Source of the DNA: Candidatus Hopanoidivorans cymbastelae
Lineage (GTDB): Bacteria > Actinomycetota > Acidimicrobiia > Acidimicrobiales > Hopanoidiivorantaceae
Reading direction: 5' to 3'
Length of the DNA: 64,000 nt
Assembly (NCBI GenBank): GCA_028283145.1
Contig: JAPYNY010000012.1
Coordinates: 18,209 to 82,208, forward strand
The notes beneath the pieces were generated by a model. The model was not told where the DNA came from. It searched no databases and saw nothing but the letters and a program-made list of their open reading frames with translations. Below are positions 55,378 through 63,292 of this stretch, piece after piece (the first letter of the stretch is position 1; each line of letters starts with the position of its first letter). Position numbers and translations under genes: made by a program.

Positions 55378-57180
55378 CTATTGGCCTGTTGCGCCTGGCC
55401 CCGCCACAGAAACTGATGGCGGTATATGAAAATGTCTAATGGCTTCACGTGCCAACAGAGCAAAAGCGGGAGCCGAGGTTTGACTGGCATAAATGCTGTT
55501 TTGCGGCTCTTCCAGTACTACGATGATTGAAATGACAGGATTATCAGCTGGCAAAAACCCGGCAAATGTGGTGATGTAGTGATAGTTTCCGTCTTCATCT
55601 TCGTAACCACCAGTGGGCAGAGGTTTACGCGCTGTGCCAGTCTTTCCGGCTACCAGATAATTGTCCACTGCGGCATTTTTACCAGTCCCCGATTCAACCA
55701 CATTGACTAGCATGTCCTTCACTTCCCGAGCCGTTTCAGAAGAAATGATCTGGGACTGGCTTGGCACCTCAGGTCCCACCCGACGTCCCTGTGTGCTGAT
55801 TACATCACCCACAAGCTGGGGTGGAATCTGCACGCCGTCGTTGGCGATGATGTTGTAGACATTCAGCATTTGCAGGGGCGTCAGAGCCACACCTTGGCCG
55901 AGCGCGATAGTAGCGATGGATGTTCCCGACCAGTCGTTTAGATCCAGAAGCTGCCCGACTGACTCGCCCGGTAATTCCTGCCGCAATAGTTCGCTCCCCA
56001 CGCCAAAACGCAGCAGGTACTGATACAGCAACTCTTCGCCAAGTCCTTGACTCCATAAAATAGTGCCGATGTTGGAGGAAATGCGCAGAATTTCTGAGAC
56101 CGACATATCCAGTGGCGGATGCCAATCATGGTCTTCAAACAATGAATCATAGAGCACCAACGAAGCCGGGACTTCCCTGACACTTTGAGGTGTGGCCGTA
56201 TCGGTGTCTAAAATCGCTGAAAAGGTAAGAGGTTTGAGAGCCGACCCTGGCTCATAAGTCCAAGTAACGGCTCTGTTCTCATTTGACACCACATAGCTAT
56301 AGGGGGTTTCAGGGCTGTGGGGGGTTTCAGATGCGGAGACGCTTTCATCGCTTGAACTGTTTTCTTCTCGCACAACGGTAGCCATCGACAAAATCCGACC
56401 TGTGGAGGGCTGCATTACAATAGCCGTGCCCGATAGGGAGCTAGTCTGCTCTACTTGCTCCAACAGGATTTGTTCGGTTTGGAACTGGAAGGGGTTGTCA
56501 ATGGTCAGATAGACCGAAGCCCCAGGCAGCGCCGGTTGCTCCTTGCGTTCTCCTAAGGCAATTGGGTTGCCGTTGGGGTCGCCTTCCAAATACAGGCGCC
56601 CAGGTGTGCCGACTAGCTGGTCGTTGTATGAGAACTCAATGCCACCTAGTCCCTGTTCCTCTGAGCCCACAAACCCCACAAAAGAGCTGCGCAGGGAGGA
56701 TTCAATTGGATAATGTCGGGCATATTCCTTGTAGGAGTGGATTCCATTCAGTTCCAGCGCGAGCACAGCATCTCTGGTCTCCATTGAAACTTTACGCTTC
56801 AGATAGCTGAATGCCCCTTGAGCTATGAGTTTGGTATGCAGAGTTTCGGCTGAGCTTTGGAGCACTGGAGCCAATAGCTGGGCAGTTTGCCAAGGGTCTT
56901 CAACTCTTCGTGGGTCGGCCCAGATGGTATAGCGAATGAGAGAAGTTGCCAGCAGATCTTTGTTGCTGTCGTAAATGTCTCCTCGCCTAGCTGGAAGTTC
57001 ACGGGTGTAGACACGCTGGTCTTCCCCACGGGCAATTAATTCAGAATTATCCAGCAGTTGGATATCAACCAATCGGTAAAAAATGAGGCCAGGAATTATC
57101 AGAACAATCAGCGAGCTGAGGAAAAAAACCCGCCGTCTGCTTGAGAGGCTCGGACGATTTTTGGATGGTTTACTGACCAT
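55378..57180 (-). CDS. ftsI: FtsI-type septal transpeptidase (PBP3)
   Basis: A class B penicillin-binding protein that crosslinks septal peptidoglycan. It has 600 aa with a single N-terminal membrane anchor (about 18-38), the PBP dimerisation domain, and transpeptidase motifs: SxxK as EPGSALKPL, SxN as RISSNIGTI, and KTG as VAGKTGTARKP. A Ser/Glu/Pro-rich insert (ETPHSPETPY) lies before the SxxK. It overlaps the ftsL-like gene by 11 bp. Confidence 0.94.
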   Translation of the reverse strand: MVSKPSKNRPSLSSRRRVFFLSSLIVLIIPGLIFYRLVDIQLLDNSELIARGEDQRVYTRELPARRGDIYDSNKDLLATSLIRYTIWADPRRVEDPWQTAQLLAPVLQSSAETLHTKLIAQGAFSYLKRKVSMETRDAVLALELNGIHSYKEYARHYPIESSLRSSFVGFVGSEEQGLGGIEFSYNDQLVGTPGRLYLEGDPNGNPIALGERKEQPALPGASVYLTIDNPFQFQTEQILLEQVEQTSSLSGTAIVMQPSTGRILSMATVVREENSSSDESVSASETPHSPETPYSYVVSNENRAVTWTYEPGSALKPLTFSAILDTDTATPQSVREVPASLVLYDSLFEDHDWHPPLDMSVSEILRISSNIGTILWSQGLGEELLYQYLLRFGVGSELLRQELPGESVGQLLDLNDWSGTSIATIALGQGVALTPLQMLNVYNIIANDGVQIPPQLVGDVISTQGRRVGPEVPSQSQIISSETAREVKDMLVNVVESGTGKNAAVDNYLVAGKTGTARKPLPTGGYEDEDGNYHYITTFAGFLPADNPVISIIVVLEEPQNSIYASQTSAPAFALLAREAIRHFHIPPSVSVAGPGATGQ

Positions 57181-57733
57181 TTGAACTTGAGTTCAGATAG
57201 GTAACGTTCTCAGCCACAACCATTCCCAAAACCTCGGTAGCTGTAGCACGAATTAGCTCTGGTGAAGCTGCCTGGGAGCGTTCATAGAGCAGTTGCTGAC
57301 GCAGTTCCAGCTGTTCATTCAACTCCAGCCGCAGGTTGTCCAGATCTCTTTGGCCGGTAAGTAGCGAAGCGTGTAGAAAGACAATGGCAAACGGAGTCGC
57401 CACCAGCGCTATAAGACCCACCACAAAGCTGACGAAATACAACTTTCGGAAGCGGGGGCGCGATTTGGGAACGGATTTAAGTTGTGGACGTGCGCTGGCG
57501 GGCTTAGCTTGGCCGGGTGTAGCTTGTCCAGGTTTAGCCTGAGCAGCCTTAGCCTGACTCATTTTTGGTGCAGGAGATGTTTGACTGCGACTCGGTCTGC
57601 TGCGATTTGCAGTGGGGCTGGCGTTGCTTCTGCGTTGGGGAGTTGCGCTGGGATGTCGCTTGATGGCTGCGTCCAGGGTATGCCGTGAGTGTCTAGGCCT
57701 TGCTTGGGTTCTAGCCACAACTGGAGAATTCAC
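57170..57733 (-). CDS. FtsL-like septum protein
   Basis: A 187-aa bitopic protein in the FtsL position. A long basic/Ala-Pro-Gln-rich cytoplasmic tail (1-95, with repeated QAKPGQATPGQAKP) leads to one transmembrane helix (about 99-120) and a coiled-coil region rich in Leu and Gln (LRLELNEQLELRQQLLYERSQ). Sequence similarity to FtsL is weak, as usual; position between rsmH and ftsI is the main evidence. The start is GTG. Confidence 0.8.
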   Translation of the reverse strand: MNSPVVARTQARPRHSRHTLDAAIKRHPSATPQRRSNASPTANRSRPSRSQTSPAPKMSQAKAAQAKPGQATPGQAKPASARPQLKSVPKSRPRFRKLYFVSFVVGLIALVATPFAIVFLHASLLTGQRDLDNLRLELNEQLELRQQLLYERSQAASPELIRATATEVLGMVVAENVTYLNSSSNGQ

Positions 57734-57751
57734 AACTGCTCTCTAAGTATT

Positions 57752-58678
57752 TCAACAAGTTTTGGGCAATTTTTCAAAGCTGCGCAATTTGGCGCTTCTA
57801 GAACGTGGATTGGAAGCCACTTCGGTCACCACGGGAGTTTTGGGGCTGCGGTGCAATAACTTGATGCTTGGGGCAGCACCACATTGGCACGGCAGTTGTG
57901 GCGGACATTGGCAACCACCCGTCTCAGCTAGGCGCAATTGTTGCTTCACGATCGTGTCCTCGCCTGAATGGTAGGAGATGAATACCCCTCTCCCCTGCTC
58001 TGCCAAGACATCAATAGCCTGCGGTATGGTACGGCTCAGCAGCTTTAACTCTTGATTGACTTCAATACGAATAGCCTGAAAGCTCTTTCTGGCAGGATGC
58101 CCGCCTGTTCGCCGGTAGCGCGCCGGGATGGCACTGACTACAACTAAAGCAAGCTCTGTTGTGCTTCGGAGAGGACGGTTCTTGACTATGGCAGCAGCGA
58201 TACGTCTGGCAAAACGTTCTTGACCGTATTGTTTTAAAGTCCCAGCCAGCTGTTCTTCGCTATAGCAATTGACCACATTGCAGGCTGTAAGTTCTCCAGT
58301 CTCGTCCATCCTCATGTCTAGCGGTCCCAACTGGTGAAAGCTGAAACCTCTCTCAGCCGTATCCAACTGCTCAGAACTGACTCCCAAATCCATCAAGAAA
58401 CCCACAATCTCAGAAATGCCCCGGCTGTCCAGCTCACTAGCTAGCTTGTCGCTAGTTGTGTGACACAACTGGACTTTTTCGCCATAGCTCGAAAGTGCCT
58501 CAGCAGCCCTGCACAAAGCAGCTTGGTCACGATCAAACCCCAGAACTTTTAGGTCTGGGCGCTGCTGCAGTACTGCTTGGGTATGCCCTCCGCTTCCGCA
58601 AGTGGCGTCAATGAATACTCCAGTTGGGATGTTGGCAAATGTATTGACAACTTGGCTAACCATGACTGGTGTGTGCAT
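57752..58678 (-). CDS. rsmH: 16S rRNA m4C1402 methyltransferase
   Basis: Methylates N4 of C1402 in 16S rRNA. It has 308 aa; the SAM motif GVFIDATCGSGGHTQAVLQ and further blocks (GFLMDLGVSSEQLD, HPARKSFQAIRIEVNQEL, ISYHSGEDTIVKQQ) are clear. The ATG is at 58676-58678. Its 5' leader is the structured region after mraZ. Confidence 0.95.
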   Translation of the reverse strand: MHTPVMVSQVVNTFANIPTGVFIDATCGSGGHTQAVLQQRPDLKVLGFDRDQAALCRAAEALSSYGEKVQLCHTTSDKLASELDSRGISEIVGFLMDLGVSSEQLDTAERGFSFHQLGPLDMRMDETGELTACNVVNCYSEEQLAGTLKQYGQERFARRIAAAIVKNRPLRSTTELALVVVSAIPARYRRTGGHPARKSFQAIRIEVNQELKLLSRTIPQAIDVLAEQGRGVFISYHSGEDTIVKQQLRLAETGGCQCPPQLPCQCGAAPSIKLLHRSPKTPVVTEVASNPRSRSAKLRSFEKLPKTC

Positions 58679-58944
58679 CGCAGAAATCTAGCACTACTGC
58701 TCGCTGTTGAGAAACCGACAAGATGATGGATGCAATGCAGCGCAAGCAGCACAATCTTCGGCTCGCCGGGAGCAGTGGATGACTGCACAAGCGGATTGGT
58801 TGTCCCCCAGCCAGGGCGCACACCTCGAGCTATTAGTCCGAATTAGTGCTGATGGTTGATTTGTGGAGTAGGGGTTAATCCATCTTTTAGGTCGAGGGAC
58901 AACCGATCCGCTTGCTTTGTTTTCTTGAGACTGACTTTTCATGG
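58679..58944 (-). ncRNA. structured leader between mraZ and rsmH (candidate mraW RNA motif)
   Basis: A 266-nt gap within an otherwise tight operon. Two 19-nt arms, 58896-58914 and 58788-58806, are complementary at 18 of 19 positions (9 bp, one C-A mismatch, 9 bp), enclosing 89 nt. This fits a cis-acting RNA; a conserved actinobacterial mraW leader motif has been described, and position and clade agree, but I cannot match its consensus from memory. Short Cys-rich frames across it show no conserved protein features. Confidence 0.65.
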
Positions 58945-59358
58945 CTAAAGCCACCTTTCGCCTTTGAGAGGAGTGGGGTCAGCTTCTACGCCAGCCCACA
59001 TTTGAGGATTCCAAATTTCAATTCGCGACCCGACCCCAGCCACCACAACCTTGTCTTTGATGTCCGTAGCATCTCTGAGTTCCTTGGGAATCCGAAAGCG
59101 CCCCTGAGCGTCAAACTGAACTTCAACGGCGCTTGAGGTAAATTGGCGATACTCATTTTGGCTGGACTGGCCTTCCCTGAGCAGATTTTCCAAGCGCACA
59201 AGGGCATCCTCAAAGTCTCTAGGCAGAAAAACCGTCACACAATTCTCCCCAGGTGCCTTGGCAATATAGGCCGAGGCGGCAAATTCAGCCCGATACGTAG
59301 CTGGTAAAGCTACTCGTCCTTTGTCATCGACAATACGGTCGTGTTTGCCTAAATGCAT
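58945..59358 (-). CDS. mraZ: transcriptional regulator MraZ
   Basis: An AbrB-like DNA-binding regulator at the head of dcw clusters. From ATG 59356-59358 it has 137 aa, starting MHLGKHDRIVDDKGRVALPATYRAEF, with the second copy of the fold around QFDAQGRFRIPKELRDATDI. GGAGGA lies 12 nt upstream. A longer frame to 59427 would run into the promoter. It likely autoregulates through the boxes upstream. Confidence 0.92.
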   Translation of the reverse strand: MHLGKHDRIVDDKGRVALPATYRAEFAASAYIAKAPGENCVTVFLPRDFEDALVRLENLLREGQSSQNEYRQFTSSAVEVQFDAQGRFRIPKELRDATDIKDKVVVAGVGSRIEIWNPQMWAGVEADPTPLKGERWL

Positions 59359-59391
59359 TACGTGCGGTCTTCCTCCATGAAAATCAGTATT

Positions 59392-59434
59392 CACCACAAA
59401 TCCCCACAATATACCACTTTTCCCCACATGTCAA
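59392..59434 (-). promoter_or_regulatory. mraZ promoter with four MraZ-type boxes
   Basis: On the minus strand TTGACA (59429-59434) and TATTGT (59406-59411) are spaced 17 bp. Four TGGNN boxes follow with exact 5-bp gaps: 59422-59426 TGGGG, 59412-59416 TGGTA, 59402-59406 TGGGG, 59392-59396 TGGTG. Spaced TGGGN repeats are the known MraZ operator, here lying between and beyond -35 and -10. Confidence 0.85.
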
Positions 59435-59561
59435 GCTTAAATTTGGACAAAATTACTCCAATTGGCAAAAGCTCCTATAAATAAAGGAGATGAAGGTGGG
59501 GAATTTAGAAAAGCTGCTCCTCTGCTGCGCATGAAACTCCCAAGCGGATGTGCCTATCAGA

Positions 59562-59665
59562 CCTAGACGATGCCCCGTAAGGCGTACTCGCTAAACCTAG
59601 GCAACGCCACAAGTAGGCGCGCCCGCCAAACCCAGGCAACACCCCAGACGGGCGTACCCTTCAAA
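59562..59665. repeat. three imperfect 34-35-bp tandem repeats
   Basis: Units at 59562-59595, 59596-59630 and 59631-59665 each begin CC(T/C)AG(A/G)C and end AAA, with GCG(T/C)(A/G)C in the middle. They fill much of the 302-bp gap between mraZ and the lipoate-ligase-like gene and overlap its stop codon. The remainder of that gap (59435-59561) shows no gene or clear element. Confidence 0.7.
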
Positions 59666-60356
59666 CCTGGGCTATAGTATCAAGAAATTTAGCTATCACT
59701 AGTTCCGCTGACAGAGCCAGCGGCTTGACTGAAGTGTTTAAATGTTGAGCCAAGTCTTGTCGTTCGGCTTCGCTCAAATTGAACAGCGCGACAAACTCAG
59801 AGACATCCAAGTGGCATGCCAGACAGGTCTGAAAACGAGCTCCCAGTCTGGTGCGCCTTTGGGAAATTCCAACATGCTTACGACCACTGGAAAACACCTC
59901 TCCCGGGGCAAGGCTGGCATAGCAAGCTAAAGTTCCCCAACATCCCGATTTGAAAGGCCCACGGTAAACCTGGCACGAGCGCCCTAAGAGCCTGAGCGTA
60001 TGTTGCCAGACCTCGCCTAGCCACAAGCTGGATTCAGCTATGTCATCTTCCCAAAGAGAGTCGTGTATGGGTATGGTCACATCGATCCAAACCTGAGCTT
60101 TGGGTTTCAGCAGCACTGCTCCACCTCCGCTTTGGCGTCTATGCCAACTGAAGTGCTGAGCTTTTAGACCAGCGAGGTTGACTGTGGCTAGATCTTGAGT
60201 GCTCCCTAGGATCAGCGAGCCATTGACATGTTGGGCTACGCTTCGGGCTGACGATTCAACTGGCCACTCATGCAACCAAATTTCTCTTCTTCCTGGATGC
60301 GCCCGCGAATGAAACTCTTCTGGCGGGCTTTTAAGCTGGCAAATCTGCCAGGACAT
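59661..60356 (-). CDS. lipoate-protein ligase-like (BPL/LPL fold) protein
   Basis: A 231-aa protein with the fold signature RRQSGGGAVLLKPKAQVWIDVTIP (lipoyl/biotinyl-AMP binding) and a second block GRKHVGISQRRTRLGARFQTCLAC. It may transfer lipoate, octanoate or a related acid to carrier domains; the catalytic Lys of LplA is not certain here. It ends in the tandem-repeat region and starts 5 bp after the HNH gene, so the two are probably cotranscribed. Confidence 0.8.
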   Translation of the reverse strand: MSWQICQLKSPPEEFHSRAHPGRREIWLHEWPVESSARSVAQHVNGSLILGSTQDLATVNLAGLKAQHFSWHRRQSGGGAVLLKPKAQVWIDVTIPIHDSLWEDDIAESSLWLGEVWQHTLRLLGRSCQVYRGPFKSGCWGTLACYASLAPGEVFSSGRKHVGISQRRTRLGARFQTCLACHLDVSEFVALFNLSEAERQDLAQHLNTSVKPLALSAELVIAKFLDTIAQV

Positions 60357-60361
60357 CTACT

Positions 60362-60871
60362 TCAGGAGGCTCGGCGCATTTCAGTCCGCAGATAAGGTCT
60401 CCAGATGTGTGGCACATCGTTGGCGAACGACAAGACCCATGACATACGGTTGGGAGCAGTGGGGCGCCGTCTCAAGTGCAACCCGATCTCAGAGGGAAGC
60501 CGGTCCCGCTTGCGGGAGTTGCAAGCTCGGCAAGCCGCTACAACATTTTCCCAAGTGTGCTTGCCACCTCTGCTCTTAGGCGTAACGTGGTCAATGCTGT
60601 CGGCCCTGCAGCCACAATATTGGCACAGGTGATTATCGCGGGCGAACACGCCACGTCGGCTGATGCTGCACTTGCGCTCGTAGCTGATGTGCACGTAGTA
60701 TCGCAGACGTACCACAGTGGGAACAGTGAGGGAAAGCATCTCCGAGCGAATCACCTCACCGTCAAATTCGACAATGTCGGCCTTGCCCTCATAGGCGAGC
60801 AAAGCCGCTCGCTGCCCAGAAACTATGCTTAGGGGCTCGTCAGTTATATTCAGCACAAGTGCCCGGCTCAT
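60362..60871 (-). CDS. HNH endonuclease family protein
   Basis: A 169-aa protein from ATG 60869-60871 (MSRALVLNITDEPL). The N-terminal half matches the conserved region common in actinobacterial HNH proteins (LVLNITDEPLSIVSGQRA). The HNH motif is near residues 84-125: CQYCG, SIDHVTPKSRGG, TWENVVAACRACNSRK, with two C-x2-C zinc pairs. The family role is unknown; it is widespread and not obviously mobile. Confidence 0.85.
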   Translation of the reverse strand: MSRALVLNITDEPLSIVSGQRAALLAYEGKADIVEFDGEVIRSEMLSLTVPTVVRLRYYVHISYERKCSISRRGVFARDNHLCQYCGCRADSIDHVTPKSRGGKHTWENVVAACRACNSRKRDRLPSEIGLHLRRRPTAPNRMSWVLSFANDVPHIWRPYLRTEMRRAS

Positions 60872-61010
60872 AAGTTTTAATCCTACTTGCAACATTAATT
60901 TTGACGTGGCTTTGAATTTTTTAGCTGAGCCTTATTCAAAGACGACAACACTATAGAATAAAAATAAATTTGCAGCTTATATCAGCCCTCAAAGGAGTAA
61001 GTGAACGTCT

Positions 61011-62000
61011 GTGAGTCTTTCTGATACGATTCCCAACCCATCTAGTTATGCCGAGCAAATACAAACGGTAATAAAAAATGTAGAAAAGGTTATTCATGGC
61101 AAGCGAGAGGTGATCTATCACACTTTGTTGTGCCTGCTAGCTGAGGGGCACCTATTGTTGGCAGATGCCCCAGGTGTTGGCAAAACCAGTTTGGCTAAAG
61201 CTGTGGCCCGCTCCATTGGCGTGGACTTTGCCAGAGTTCAATCAACGCCCGACTTATTGCCTTCCGATGTCATTGGGGTTTCAATTTGGCATCCCCAGAG
61301 CCAGGAGTTCAAATACCATCCCGGCCCTATCTTTGCAAACCTGTTGCTGGTGGATGAGATCAATCGAGCTTCTCCCAAAGCTCAGTCTGCCTTGCTTGAA
61401 GCTATGGCTGAGCGACAGGTAACAGTGGACGGAACTAGATACGACATTGAACCGCCCTTTATGGTGGTCGCCACACAAAACCACTTGGAACATGAGGGAA
61501 CCTATCCCCTGCCTGAAAGCCAGTTGGACCGCTTTTTGATGCAGCTGTCGGTGGGATATCCGATCCCGGTTGAAGAGTTGAGGATTTTAAACACCTACGG
61601 CTCCGTCTCCGCAAGTGAGACTATGGCTGCCTTGCGGTCGGTCTTGTCCAGGGAAGACCTGCTAGCCATGATCAAAGTACGTCAAACCGTTACCGTAGCA
61701 CCTGAAGTCCAAACCTACCTGGTCAACATTTCCACTGCAACCAGAGACCACGGAGCTGTCTCTTTGGGAATGTCGCCAAGGGCTACATTGAATCTTCAAT
61801 CCGTGGCCCAAGCCCGAGCCGCCTCCTTTGGTCGTAGCTACGTGCTGCCAGACGACATCAAATCACTGGCTCACATTACCGTCTGCCATCGCCTGATATT
61901 GACCAATGATGCTTTGCGAAGGGGCATCACGGCACAAGCTGTCATGGACTCGGTGCTGTCTAGTGTCCCAGTTCCCCTGTCAACGCCACTGCCTAACTGA
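61011..62000 (+). CDS. MoxR-family AAA+ ATPase
   Basis: A 329-aa ATPase, likely a chaperone for assembly of a partner complex with the DUF58 protein. Walker A ADAPGVGKTSLAK (about residues 53-65), Walker B LLLVDEINRASPK and sensor region VVATQNHLEHEGTYPLPESQLDRF are clear. The start is GTG with AAGGAG 13 nt upstream. The 17-bp gap to the DUF58 gene indicates an operon. Confidence 0.92.
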   Translation: MSLSDTIPNPSSYAEQIQTVIKNVEKVIHGKREVIYHTLLCLLAEGHLLLADAPGVGKTSLAKAVARSIGVDFARVQSTPDLLPSDVIGVSIWHPQSQEFKYHPGPIFANLLLVDEINRASPKAQSALLEAMAERQVTVDGTRYDIEPPFMVVATQNHLEHEGTYPLPESQLDRFLMQLSVGYPIPVEELRILNTYGSVSASETMAALRSVLSREDLLAMIKVRQTVTVAPEVQTYLVNISTATRDHGAVSLGMSPRATLNLQSVAQARAASFGRSYVLPDDIKSLAHITVCHRLILTNDALRRGITAQAVMDSVLSSVPVPLSTPLPN

Positions 62001-62017
62001 AGCTGTCCAAAAAGGTT

Positions 62018-63274
62018 ATGCCAACTGCTAGTGGCTGGCTTACTGCGGTACTTTCCATTGCTACCTTTGTAGCCGGGCAAGTTTTTACCCTGCAGGAGCT
62101 TGTCATCTTCGGGGTCATAGGGATGCTGCTGGTGGTGTTTTCACTGCTGGCGGTCAGAATTTTCTCCCCTCGGTCCAGGTGCCGGCGAACTGTCAGCCCT
62201 ACAGTAATCCCAGCGCTTGAGGCTGCCAGAGTCGAGTTGAATTTCTCCCCTCTCAAGTGGCGCCCTTGGACACTGCCCGTTTCCGGTACAGATTCAATTG
62301 TTACCCAAACACCTAGCGGAGAGACCGAAAACTTTCAAATCTCCTTTGTAACCAACAGCGGGAACATACTTTACGATTTCCGACCCACCAAGCGTGGTGT
62401 GGCTCACTTCGGTTCGCTGTCGCTCAGCTCACTTGACCCCTTTGCCTTGGCCAAACACAAATGGACTGAGCGTGACTCCAAAGAACTATTGGTGCTGCCG
62501 AATCTGGAAGATGTGATAGCCCCACAGCCGAATATCAGTTCGAAAACATGGCAGGACGACTACTGCTCGGCCTGGCAAGGTGCTTCCAGCGGGGATTTTC
62601 ATGCCTTGAGAGAATATGCACCCGGAGACGATTTGAGGCATGTGCACTGGAAGTCGAGCGCCCGTCTAGGCGAACTTTTGATACGTCAAAGTGAGCACCA
62701 ATGGGAAGTTGGCATTTCGGTGGTCCTGGATAATCGTCTTGGGGCTAGCTCCCCGGAGGAGTTTGAAAGAATAGTTGGGGCCACGGCCAGCTTGATATCG
62801 GCTTGTCATGCCAACTCGCTTCCGGTTTGGCTTTATTTCTTGGCATCCGGAGAAGACGCCAACTTGAAATCTGAAATTCTGGTTGAAGATGCTCCAACTT
62901 ACAGAGTTGCTCTTTTGAGGTTGGCTAGTGTCATCCAGGAAAGTCAGGTAAACTCCCTGATTCGCCCCAAAGGCCTCGTCATCGCGCTGACCGGCAGCGA
63001 GGAAGACCGTATTGAGGCAAACCATATTGTGCCAGACCATATTGCAGAAGACGAAGCAACCAATCTGGCGGAGTTGGTCTGGATTTGCTTTGGCAAGGGT
63101 CAAACATCTGGATTAGTTGCTGTCTTTGGAGACCAGAATTCCAGCTCAACTAGTTCGCGCTCCAACATTGATACGCTTTGGATACCTACCGAGCAATCCT
63201 TCGGAGAAGTCTGGAACAGCTATATGGGGGTCTCTGCCATAGCCAGCCACCGGCATAAAGTGGCCAGGACATAA
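62018..63274 (+). CDS. DUF58 domain-containing membrane protein
   Basis: A 418-aa protein with two N-terminal hydrophobic segments (residues about 5-48) and the DUF58 signature FHALREYAPGDDLRHVHWKSSARLGELLIRQ near residue 190-222, followed by a vWA-like region. It is consistently coupled to MoxR ATPases and transglutaminase-like proteins. Function is unknown, possibly envelope or exported-protein processing. Confidence 0.9.
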   Translation: MPTASGWLTAVLSIATFVAGQVFTLQELVIFGVIGMLLVVFSLLAVRIFSPRSRCRRTVSPTVIPALEAARVELNFSPLKWRPWTLPVSGTDSIVTQTPSGETENFQISFVTNSGNILYDFRPTKRGVAHFGSLSLSSLDPFALAKHKWTERDSKELLVLPNLEDVIAPQPNISSKTWQDDYCSAWQGASSGDFHALREYAPGDDLRHVHWKSSARLGELLIRQSEHQWEVGISVVLDNRLGASSPEEFERIVGATASLISACHANSLPVWLYFLASGEDANLKSEILVEDAPTYRVALLRLASVIQESQVNSLIRPKGLVIALTGSEEDRIEANHIVPDHIAEDEATNLAELVWICFGKGQTSGLVAVFGDQNSSSTSSRSNIDTLWIPTEQSFGEVWNSYMGVSAIASHRHKVART

Positions 63275-63292
63275 TCGCTGACCGACCAAGCC

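Noticed and set aside
58694..58954. 86-aa Cys-containing frame between mraZ and rsmH
   Set aside because: It overlaps the long complementary arms, lacks a convincing start and SD, and shows no domain; structured RNA explains the region better.
59562..59665. CRISPR array
   Set aside because: The three units are contiguous and imperfect without spacers, and there are no cas genes.
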